Assembly: GCA_005878995.1 (NCBI GenBank)
Contig: VBME01000123.1
Span: 1-5,370 of the forward strand
Source: Methanobacteriota archaeon
GTDB taxonomy: Archaea; Thermoplasmatota; Thermoplasmata; RBG-16-68-12
Reading direction: 5' to 3'
Length of the DNA stretch: 5,370 nucleotides
A program made the translations under genes and the position numbers. The notes beneath the pieces are model-generated. The model was not told where the DNA came from. It saw nothing but the letters and a program-made list of their open reading frames with translations, and ran no database searches. Positions 1 through 4,839 of this stretch are shown one piece after another. Each line of letters starts with the position of its first letter. The first letter of the stretch is position 1.

Positions 1-41
1 GCGGCTCGGCCGTCTATTGTAGCGTGCCTGTAAGCCGCCGC

Positions 42-49
42 CTTATGCG
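42..49 (+). promoter_or_regulatory. Candidate TATA box for the LTD-PLD gene
   Basis: The sequence CTTATGCG is centred about 27 bp upstream of the GTG at 73, the spacing expected for an archaeal TATA box driving a leaderless transcript. The match to the TATA consensus is weak. There is no Shine-Dalgarno before the GTG, which fits leaderless initiation. The remaining bases 1-41 show nothing else recognisable. Confidence 0.33.
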
Positions 50-72
50 ACCCTCGCGGCCTCCGCCGCCGT

Positions 73-2115
73 GTGCGTGCCTCGGGACCGGCGCTCGCGG
101 CCCTCCTTGCGGCGCTCGTCCTGGCACCCTCCTCCCTCCCGGCGGGGCGCGAGGCCGATGCCCTCCCCCCTCGACCCGCGCCCGCCTTTTTTTCCGCGAC
201 GGACCCGGACCATCTCCTCCTCGTTCGCGTCTACGCGAATGCCGCGCGCGACGACGAGTTCGTGGAGATCGGGAATCCGCGACCCGAGCCGGTCGACATG
301 AGCGGATGGTCGCTCACGGACGGCGAAGCCACCGCGACCTTTCCCCTCGATTCGATCCTGCCGGGTGGCGGCCGCCTTCTCGTGGCCCGGAACGCGACGA
401 GCTACGCGGAGGACACGCTCATGGTCGCGGACTTCGCCTTCGAGGCCGGCGCGGCCCGGCGCATGGAAGGGCAGGTGCCGCGGCTCGCCGACGCGGGCGA
501 CGAGGTCCTCCTCCGCGATCCGAACGGAAGGCTGGTCGACGTGTATGCCTGGGGATCATCGTCCTACGAAGGTCTCGGATGGGTCGGTCGTCCGGCGGAA
601 CGAATGGGCCGGGGTGAGATCGCCGTCCGTCGGTCCGGTGCCTACGAAACTTGGATCGACCGCGACACCGCGGAGGATTGGGAGGATCTCCGACACGAAC
701 GCCTGGGCCAGTCCGCGTTTTTCCCCACCGAGATGACCCTGCGCGGACGGACGACCGCGGTGCGCTCTCCCGACGAGGGCGACGTCCCGTTGCTTCGGTT
801 CCTCTCCTCGGCGGAATCGACAATCGAGGTCGCTGTGTACACGTTCACGAGCGAACGGATCGCGTCGGTCCTCGCGGCCGCGGCCGAGCGCGGGGTGCAA
901 GTTCGCGTGCTCCTCGATGGCGCGCCGGTCGGGGGCATCGAGGACGCGGAACATCGGGTGGTTGGTGGGCTCCTCGCTGCGGGCGTCGAGGTGCGCTGGC
1001 TCGCGGGTGGTCCGGACATCGTCAAGCGGTACCGCTACCTGCACGCGAAGTACGCCGTCGTCGATGCCCGAGCCGCGTGGATCGGGTCCGAGAATTTCGG
1101 CGACGCGGGTTTTCCGGAGGAGAGGCGAGGGAACCGCGGGTGGTCGGTCATCGCCGAAGACGAGGGCGTGGCCTCAGCCCTGAGGATCGTCTTCGAGGCC
1201 GACTTCGACGTGCGACGGCGAGACTCGATTGCCGCAACGGAGACGATGCAGCAACGACTTCCTTTGCCGCCACCGGTGGCCGAGCGGTCCTCGGCCGAGG
1301 TGACGAGCGTGCAGGCCGGCCGCCTCGTCCTGGCTCCGGACACGGCCCTCGACACGGATGGGATCCTCGGGTTGTTCGGTTCCGCGACGCACCGGCTCTC
1401 GATCGAGGCGTTCTACCTTGACGAGGTCTGGCGCGGCGGGCCGAATCCGTTCCTGGAGGCGGCATTCGCGGCGGCTCATCGTGGCGTCTCCGTGAGGATT
1501 CTCCTCGACGGAAGCTGGGCGTCGGTCGAGGCGGATGCGGGGACGAACGACGACGTCATGGCGCGGATCAATGGTCGGGCGCGCAACGAAAGCGTTTCGC
1601 TCGAAGCCCGCTTGCTGGAGCCCCGCGGTCCGATCGAACGGTTGCACAACAAGGGCGCCGTCGTTGACGGCCGAGCCGTCCTCGTGTCCAGCATGAACTG
1701 GGCCCTCGGATCCGCGACGGAGAACCGCGAGGTGGGCCTCATCGTGGAGGACCCGAGTCTCGCCGCGACGTTCGAGGCCGCATTCGACGCGGACTGGGAC
1801 GGTCGGTCGACATCCGGCATCGACGCATGGCGCCTCGAAGACCCGCGCGCCCTCGTCGCGTTGTACGCCTTCGTCGCCGTCGCGTCCGCCGTCTCCCTGC
1901 GGAAATTGAGAGCGAGGGCCAAAGACATAAAGCCCCGCGCGCGGGTCCGAACGCGTGGCGCCTCCGGAGCTCGTCTCCGCGGCCGACGTGGAGAAGTTCG
2001 GCTACTGCCCCCTGAGCTGGTGGCTCAGCCGCGGGCTCGCGCCCGAGGAAGGCTCCGAGCTCGTCGAGGGAGAGAAAAAACACGAAGCGGCGTCCGTGGA
2101 CCTGAAAGGGATTGA
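73..2115 (+). CDS. Secreted, membrane-anchored LTD-phospholipase D family protein with two HKD motifs
   Basis: Seen: residues 1-24 form a signal peptide (short basic start, Ala/Leu-rich core). Residues about 47-172 resemble a lamin-tail domain, with the patterns EFVEIGNP (62-69) and SGWSLTDG (77-84). Two phospholipase D domains follow (about 237-380 and 416-585). HKD motif 1 has H324, K326, D331, G338, S339, N341; motif 2 has H525, K527, D532, S539, S540, N542. Residues 593-609 form a hydrophobic helix followed by RKLRARAK, suggesting a C-terminal anchor with the catalytic part outside. Known: paired HKD motifs build one active site that cleaves phosphodiesters in lipids or nucleic acids through a phospho-histidine; prokaryotic LTDs often accompany envelope hydrolases. 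Inference: a surface nuclease or phospholipase; the substrate cannot be read from the sequence. GTG 73 is chosen because the frame is closed by TAA at 31-33 and the signal peptide starts here. The last 50-60 residues are Arg-rich, overlap the next gene and may be spurious. Confidence 0.88.
   Translation: MRASGPALAALLAALVLAPSSLPAGREADALPPRPAPAFFSATDPDHLLLVRVYANAARDDEFVEIGNPRPEPVDMSGWSLTDGEATATFPLDSILPGGGRLLVARNATSYAEDTLMVADFAFEAGAARRMEGQVPRLADAGDEVLLRDPNGRLVDVYAWGSSSYEGLGWVGRPAERMGRGEIAVRRSGAYETWIDRDTAEDWEDLRHERLGQSAFFPTEMTLRGRTTAVRSPDEGDVPLLRFLSSAESTIEVAVYTFTSERIASVLAAAAERGVQVRVLLDGAPVGGIEDAEHRVVGGLLAAGVEVRWLAGGPDIVKRYRYLHAKYAVVDARAAWIGSENFGDAGFPEERRGNRGWSVIAEDEGVASALRIVFEADFDVRRRDSIAATETMQQRLPLPPPVAERSSAEVTSVQAGRLVLAPDTALDTDGILGLFGSATHRLSIEAFYLDEVWRGGPNPFLEAAFAAAHRGVSVRILLDGSWASVEADAGTNDDVMARINGRARNESVSLEARLLEPRGPIERLHNKGAVVDGRAVLVSSMNWALGSATENREVGLIVEDPSLAATFEAAFDADWDGRSTSGIDAWRLEDPRALVALYAFVAVASAVSLRKLRARAKDIKPRARVRTRGASGARLRGRRGEVRLLPPELVAQPRARARGRLRARRGREKTRSGVRGPERD
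1925..1932 (+). promoter_or_regulatory. Candidate TATA box for the Cas4-like gene
   Basis: ACATAAAG is centred about 27 bp upstream of the GTG at 1955 and is a local AT-rich patch in otherwise GC-rich DNA. No Shine-Dalgarno precedes that GTG. This would allow leaderless transcription of the second gene independently of the first. The match is modest, and the same bases contain a TAA in the frame of the downstream gene. Confidence 0.3.
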
Positions 2116-2950
2116 GACCCACGAGGCCCGGGCTCGAGAGGCCGAGGCCGGCGTCCTCTACTTCGCGATCGCCGCGTCGATCGTGTCGATCGTCGGCGTA
2201 TCGTTTCTGGCCCCCGGAGTCGCGGTCGCGCAAACCCTCGGCGCGATCGCCTTGATCTGGCTTCTCGCGGCCGTGTACTTCCTGTACCGCGCGGAGACGC
2301 TCGCGACGACCGCGGAACGGTTCCTCTCCGAACGCCTGATCCTTGGCTTCGCGATGGCCGCGGCCGTGATCGCGACCGCGGCGATCTCCCTCACGGGAAT
2401 CCAGAACGAGAGCCTCGCCCAGGGATTCGAGGCGCTCGCCCTCTTGTGGTTGATCGGAGCCTCGTTCTTCCTGTACCGCTCTATGGGTGCGCTCGACATC
2501 GCGCGCGCGACCCGCGATCGCTATGCGATGCGCGGCGACCTCGTCTACATCGACTCGACGGCGGAGAAACCGAAACTGTTCGTCTCGAAGAAGCACGGGC
2601 TGTCCGGGCGACCCGATGCGATCGTGATGGACGGGGACCACCACATCCCGGTCGAGCTGAAGACGGGCCGCGTTCCCCGGGGGCCGCTGTTCTCCCACAT
2701 CCTCCAGGTCGTCGCGTACTGCGTCCTCCTCGAGGAAGAGTACGGGAAGCCGCCGCCGTACGGGATCATCCGGTACGGCGACACGTCGTACGAGATCGAG
2801 TACAACGAGGACCAGCGGAAGCTGCTCCTCGAGAAACTCGCGGAGATGCGCGTCGCGATCGGGAAGGGAGAGGCCCACCGGAACCACAACCGGCCGGGCA
2901 AGTGCGTCCATTGCTCCCGTCGAAGCGTGTGCCCGGAGCGACTCGCCTAA
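1955..2950 (+). CDS. Cas4-like PD-(D/E)XK nuclease with four inserted transmembrane helices
   Basis: Seen: the N-terminus has FGYCPLSWW (C18) and GEKKHE (H43), typical of the Cas4/RecB-like family. Residues 66-86, 90-111, 128-148 and 155-175 are four hydrophobic helices. The catalytic core follows: GRPDAI (D221), VELKTG (E234, K236) and HILQVVAY (Q251, Y255). The C-terminus has CVHCSRRSVC (C317, C320, C326), which with C18 completes a four-cysteine set. Known: Cas4 proteins bind a 4Fe-4S cluster through one N-terminal and three C-terminal cysteines and use a metal-dependent D-ExK site to cleave DNA ends; many archaeal Cas4 genes lie away from CRISPR loci. Inference: a solo, membrane-tethered DNA nuclease with its catalytic face probably cytoplasmic. 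No cas genes or CRISPR repeats are nearby. GTG 1955 is chosen because the conserved N-terminal block starts about 8 residues later and the frame is stopped at 1928-1930. It overlaps the upstream frame by 161 nt. Confidence 0.9.
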   Translation: MAPPELVSAADVEKFGYCPLSWWLSRGLAPEEGSELVEGEKKHEAASVDLKGIETHEARAREAEAGVLYFAIAASIVSIVGVSFLAPGVAVAQTLGAIALIWLLAAVYFLYRAETLATTAERFLSERLILGFAMAAAVIATAAISLTGIQNESLAQGFEALALLWLIGASFFLYRSMGALDIARATRDRYAMRGDLVYIDSTAEKPKLFVSKKHGLSGRPDAIVMDGDHHIPVELKTGRVPRGPLFSHILQVVAYCVLLEEEYGKPPPYGIIRYGDTSYEIEYNEDQRKLLLEKLAEMRVAIGKGEAHRNHNRPGKCVHCSRRSVCPERLA

Positions 2951-3285
2951 GGCTCTTTTTTCCGATCGCCGAGCGACACGCCGATGCGGGCGGCGATCTC
3001 CTCGACGCGGTCCGTCAGCTCGCGGACATCCTGGCGCATCCGGAGCATCTCCTGCTCGAACGGCGTGAAGCCTTTGCCCGACAGGATGCGGTGGGAAACG
3101 AACATGCCGACAAAGACCGCGCCGATGATCGACAGGATCGAGACGACGACGAGGGCGACGACGAACGTGAAGAACGAGGCGATCAGGTTGCTCGCGTTGA
3201 TGACGCCCGTCAGGACCCCGATCTCGGTCGCGGCGAGCACGCCGACGACAAGGATCCAGAGGAGCGTCCAGCGGGAGATCTTCAC
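2947..3285 (-). CDS. Small two-TM membrane protein with C-terminal coiled coil, function unknown
   Basis: I do not recognise this family. The 112 residues begin with two hydrophobic segments (about 6-28 and 34-63). A charged, heptad-like helix follows (about 74-101, including EMLRMRQDVRELTDRVEEIAARIG), and the tail is basic (DRKKEP). The layout suggests a membrane hairpin with a cytoplasmic helix for self-association or partner binding. The start is GTG at 3285-3283. It overlaps the TGA of the upstream gene in the sequence GTGA, so the two are almost certainly cotranscribed and translationally coupled. The stop TAG at 2947-2949 overlaps the stop of the convergent Cas4-like gene, leaving no spacer between the opposing units. 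High hydrophobicity, a clean hairpin-plus-helix layout and the tight operon junction support a real gene. Confidence 0.83.
   Translation of the reverse strand: MKISRWTLLWILVVGVLAATEIGVLTGVINASNLIASFFTFVVALVVVSILSIIGAVFVGMFVSHRILSGKGFTPFEQEMLRMRQDVRELTDRVEEIAARIGVSLGDRKKEP
2956..2961 (+). terminator. Oligo-T tract after the Cas4-like gene
   Basis: Six consecutive T residues lie 6 nt beyond the TAA of the Cas4-like gene. Archaeal RNA polymerase commonly terminates at such oligo-T runs without needing a hairpin. The tract also encodes the Lys-Lys pair near the C-terminus of the convergent minus-strand gene, so codon content alone could explain it. Confidence 0.4.
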
Positions 3286-3785
3286 GGAAGCGTCCCCCGC
3301 GGCGGGATGGACCAGCGAAAATCCTTGGGTGGGTACAGGCTGACCGGGTTCGGGCGATCCTTCTCGTACGGGAACGTGAACTCGAGAAACACCTGGTTGT
3401 CCGCGTCCCGCTTTTGATGGACGGTCACGTTGTATTCGAAGTAACGCCCGATCTGGTCCTCAAAGTATGCGTCCACGGTGAAGCTCGCGTTCGCGGGCAC
3501 CCAGCGGTGGAAGCCGTAGGTGTCGTTCTCGCGGAAGGTTCCGTTGACGGACGAAATCGACTCGTTGAACGCGAGGCGGATTAGCTTGTATTGGTACTGT
3601 TGCAACGCCCCGGTGGCGTAGACGACGAGATAGGACTGGTTGCCCGACCATCCGACAATCAGCATGGGCAGCGAGGCCAGTTCGGAGGTCGGGCGTCCGA
3701 GCAGGACCGGCGTGACCAAGATCAAGACGCCCAGGACGAGGACCGAGGTGACCATCCCGACGCGGACCCACACCTCCCGCTCCAC
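3282..3785 (-). CDS. Single-pass membrane protein with sequon-rich extracellular domain, function unknown
   Basis: I do not recognise this family. The 167 residues start with a short charged segment (MEREVWVR) and one transmembrane helix or uncleaved signal anchor (about 10-29). A domain of about 135 residues follows, rich in Tyr, Phe and alternating hydrophobic patterns that suggest beta structure. Six N-X-S/T sequons are present: N49, N74, N81, N87, N99 and N119. That density is typical of an archaeal surface domain exposed to N-glycosylation. The domain is therefore probably outside the cell. The GTG at 3785 is chosen because a good TATA box lies about 27 bp upstream, giving a leaderless start, and it precedes the membrane helix by a suitable distance. 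The TGA overlaps the GTG of the next gene by the GTGA arrangement, so the two products may act together. No catalytic motif is visible. Confidence 0.83.
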   Translation of the reverse strand: MEREVWVRVGMVTSVLVLGVLILVTPVLLGRPTSELASLPMLIVGWSGNQSYLVVYATGALQQYQYKLIRLAFNESISSVNGTFRENDTYGFHRWVPANASFTVDAYFEDQIGRYFEYNVTVHQKRDADNQVFLEFTFPYEKDRPNPVSLYPPKDFRWSIPPRGTLP

Positions 3786-3808
3786 AGGAGTCGCGAAAGA
3801 GAGGAGCC

Positions 3809-3816
3809 GTAATAAA
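3809..3816 (-). promoter_or_regulatory. TATA box for the two-gene membrane-protein operon
   Basis: On the minus strand the sequence reads TTTATTAC, centred about 27 bp upstream of the GTG at 3785. This is the best TATA match in the window and predicts transcription starting at or next to the start codon, hence a leaderless mRNA. It lies in the 54-nt gap after the upstream minus-strand gene, so the two-gene operon can be transcribed separately from that gene. Confidence 0.6.
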
Positions 3817-3839
3817 CGTTCGTCGCTCGGGCCGTCGGC

Positions 3840-4169
3840 CTATGCTTCGTTGGGCCCGAAATGCAGGAGAGACGTGACGCCGAAGAGGCAGGCGCTCACG
3901 ACCGCCGCGACGAAGTTCGTTCCCATTCCCTCGGTCGTGCCGTAGGCAAAGAGCCCGATCGCGGGGATCGCGAACGATGCGGCGCTGAAGAGTCCGCTCG
4001 AGAGCCACAGGAACTTTCGGATTCGGCCGACCAACGTGAGCTCGACGTCCGGCACGGTCTCCGCAAGCGACCCGGCGGGAGGCCATAGGAACTTCCAAGC
4101 CCGCCGGAGGAAAACGACCGCGGCACTCCAAGGCCCATCCACGTGGGGCGATTCGTTGATCGTCGCCAT
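3840..4169 (-). CDS. Small two-TM membrane protein, function unknown
   Basis: I do not recognise this family. The 109 residues begin with an N-terminal region of about 50 residues that is partly amphipathic and Trp-rich, followed by two hydrophobic helices (about 53-76 and 83-104) and a very short tail. Two similar stretches, RAWKFLWPPAG (23-33) and RIRKFLWLSSG (49-59), suggest a small internal repeat that may lie along the membrane surface. The ATG at 4169 is used; a TATA-like element about 31 bp upstream fits a nearly leaderless transcript. The gene runs in the same direction as the downstream membrane operon but is separated from it by 54 nt containing a separate TATA box. No enzymatic motif is seen. 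The hydrophobic pattern and promoter support a real gene; the frame could not be checked against homologues. Confidence 0.75.
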   Translation of the reverse strand: MATINESPHVDGPWSAAVVFLRRAWKFLWPPAGSLAETVPDVELTLVGRIRKFLWLSSGLFSAASFAIPAIGLFAYGTTEGMGTNFVAAVVSACLFGVTSLLHFGPNEA

Positions 4170-4196
4170 GGGCCGCCGCGACGCCGCGCTGGGACC

Positions 4197-4204
4197 ATGT
4201 AAAT
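4197..4204 (-). promoter_or_regulatory. Candidate TATA box for the small two-TM protein
   Basis: The minus strand reads ATTTACAT, centred about 31 bp upstream of the ATG at 4169, which would give a leader of only a few bases. It is an AT-rich island between GC-rich stretches. The match to consensus is moderate. Confidence 0.42.
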
Positions 4205-4273
4205 GCCGAGCCGGTTATCGCGATTGAATCTCAGAATTCTTTCTCAGACGCCGCAAGCCGCCGCTCACGAGGG

Positions 4274-4284
4274 AAAAATAAATA
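4274..4284 (+). promoter_or_regulatory. Possible plus-strand TATA box upstream of a small ORF
   Basis: On the plus strand the same tract reads AAAAATAAATA. Counting about 27 bp downstream places a transcription start near 4306, just before a G-rich Shine-Dalgarno and the GTG at 4325. The element is equally well explained as the T-rich part of a minus-strand terminator, so the promoter reading is tentative. Confidence 0.28.
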
Positions 4285-4305
4285 GGGTGGCGCTTCGGGC
4301 CACCC
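4274..4305 (-). terminator. Hairpin plus T-rich tract, likely minus-strand terminator
   Basis: GGGTGGC (4285-4291) and GCCACCC (4299-4305) form a perfect 7-bp stem around a 7-nt loop. Read on the minus strand the hairpin is followed at once by TATTTATTTTT (4284 down to 4274), an intrinsic-terminator arrangement. It lies 75 nt past the stop of the ribbon-helix-helix gene and would end that transcript before the next minus-strand promoter. Confidence 0.55.
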
Positions 4306-4324
4306 AGTTGGGGGGGAGGTAATC

Positions 4325-4405
4325 GTGAAGATCCCGGCGGACCGCCCACCCCTCTGGCGGCATCCCGTCCCTTTGACCGTTATTTTTGCATGTACTCTCG
4401 CTTGA
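4325..4405 (+). CDS. Candidate 26-residue small ORF with strong Shine-Dalgarno
   Basis: GGAGGT at 4315-4320 lies 4 nt before a GTG, the strongest Shine-Dalgarno in the window, where the other genes mostly lack one. The frame encodes 26 residues (beginning MKIPADRPPLW and ending VIFACTLA) and stops at TGA 4403-4405. Its last eight codons overlap the 3' end of the convergent ribbon-helix-helix gene. A possible TATA box sits at 4274-4284. I do not recognise the peptide; the C-terminal third is hydrophobic. It may be a chance ORF, since the local G run could create the Shine-Dalgarno match by composition alone. Confidence 0.22.
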   Translation: MKIPADRPPLWRHPVPLTVIFACTLA

Positions 4406-4619
4406 ACGCCTCGGCCTCTTCGAGGGTGCGTTCCGCGTCTTTCATCTTCTTGAGCTTGTCCGTGACGAGTTCCACGCGGGCGTAGACGAAATCGCGAATC
4501 GCCGCGCGCACGGCCTCCGACCGGCTCGGGAAGTCGTCGACTTGCACGAGGAAGTCGAGCGCCTTCAGGTAGCGCCCGGGCAGGCGCAACGTGATCTTTT
4601 CTTTGTCAGCATCCCGCAT
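4380..4619 (-). CDS. Ribbon-helix-helix (CopG/Arc-type) transcriptional regulator
   Basis: Seen: residues about 6-13 (EKITLRLP) match the DNA-contacting beta strand. Helix A follows (RYLKALDFLVQ), then the turn DDFPSRSEAVRAA and helix B (to about residue 50). The remaining 25-30 residues form a charged helix (KLKKMKDAERTLEEAEAFK). Known: ribbon-helix-helix proteins dimerise through the strand to form a two-stranded sheet that enters the major groove, usually binding inverted repeats and often repressing their own gene. The FPSRSEAVR segment is the family's characteristic helix-B start. The ATG at 4619 gives the usual short N-terminus before the strand. Inference: it probably regulates itself, since a perfect inverted repeat lies between its start codon and its TATA box, and perhaps the divergent aminotransferase about 220 bp away. 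No toxin partner gene is adjacent, so an antitoxin role is not indicated. At 79 residues it is a normal length for the family. Confidence 0.9.
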   Translation of the reverse strand: MRDADKEKITLRLPGRYLKALDFLVQVDDFPSRSEAVRAAIRDFVYARVELVTDKLKKMKDAERTLEEAEAFKREYMQK

Positions 4620-4639
4620 TTCATCGCCCCACCGCGTAC

Positions 4640-4660
4640 GTCAAACAGACCTCGTTTGAC
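4640..4660. promoter_or_regulatory. Inverted repeat, likely operator of the ribbon-helix-helix gene
   Basis: GTCAAAC (4640-4646) and GTTTGAC (4654-4660) are perfect 7-bp inverted arms with a 7-nt spacer. The site lies 21-41 bp upstream of the regulator's ATG and just downstream of the transcription start predicted from the TATA box at 4691-4698, where a bound dimer pair would block transcription. It could instead act as an RNA hairpin in the leader. Confidence 0.5.
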
Positions 4661-4690
4661 AGACGGTAGTCGGACGCAATACCCTCACGC

Positions 4691-4698
4691 TATTTAAT
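4691..4698 (-). promoter_or_regulatory. TATA box for the ribbon-helix-helix gene
   Basis: The minus strand reads ATTAAATA. It predicts a transcription start near 4668 and a leader of roughly 48 nt, the longest in the window. The leader ends in GGTGGGGCGATGAA before the ATG, which holds only a weak Shine-Dalgarno. A 13-bp palindrome directly abuts the upstream side of this box. Confidence 0.45.
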
Positions 4699-4711
4699 GA
4701 TTCCTGGAATC
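4699..4711. repeat. Palindrome GATTCCTGGAATC next to the TATA box
   Basis: Perfect 6-bp inverted arms (GATTCC and GGAATC) around a single T. It occupies the position of the B-recognition element of the minus-strand promoter, so a protein bound here could recruit or block TFB. It could be a second regulatory site for the ribbon-helix-helix gene or a site for another factor. The rest of the 220-bp gap up to 4840 shows only the aminotransferase TATA box. Confidence 0.35.
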
Positions 4712-4808
4712 GGATCACGGGAAAGAACTCCGCTTCGCGTGGAACGCTCGACGCTGCGCGTCCGACGCGGATCGGACCGGGCGGACCCGGAGACCGAGCG
4801 ACGAATCG

Positions 4809-4814
4809 TTTATC
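4809..4814 (+). promoter_or_regulatory. TATA box for the aminotransferase gene
   Basis: TTTATC is centred about 28 bp upstream of the GTG at 4840, with no Shine-Dalgarno between. This predicts a leaderless transcript and supports GTG 4840 as the start codon. Confidence 0.5.
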
Positions 4815-4839
4815 GGGACCGCACACCTTCGTCGCGCGC

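Noticed and set aside
187..193. T7 run inside the PLD gene as a possible frameshift or premature terminator
   Set aside because: The signal peptide before it and the LTD motifs after it are in the same frame, so no base has been gained or lost. Nothing shows that it terminates transcription.
24..617. A plus-strand frame of 197 codons containing an early ATG at 45-47
   Set aside because: The product is Arg/Pro/Gly-rich without a domain, while the frame from GTG 73 gives a signal peptide and LTD motifs over the same bases.
1739..2911. A 390-codon open frame on the minus strand opposite the Cas4-like gene
   Set aside because: Its translation is rich in Arg, Asp and Glu with no recognisable domain. 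The plus-strand frame carries complete Cas4 motifs, so this is a shadow caused by GC-rich codon bias.
1955..2950. Cas4 similarity as a sign of a CRISPR-Cas locus
   Set aside because: No Cas1, Cas2 or effector gene and no spaced direct repeats are present in the window. The TM insertion also suggests a solo, non-CRISPR Cas4 relative.
2446..3417. A 323-codon plus-strand frame spanning the end of the Cas4-like gene and the minus-strand membrane genes
   Set aside because: It reads out of frame with the nuclease and antisense to two clear membrane proteins; composition is Arg/Asp/Glu-rich and no motif is visible.
4285..4379. Structured RNA such as tRNA, RNase P RNA or SRP RNA in the intergenic hairpin region
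   Set aside because: There is no tRNA T-arm or anticodon layout and none of the conserved RNase P or SRP domain IV motifs. The hairpin with a T-rich tail on the minus strand is better explained as a terminator.
4380..4619. Ribbon-helix-helix protein as the antitoxin of a toxin-antitoxin pair
   Set aside because: No small toxin-like gene is adjacent on the same strand: downstream is the terminator region, and upstream is a promoter region followed by a divergent aminotransferase.
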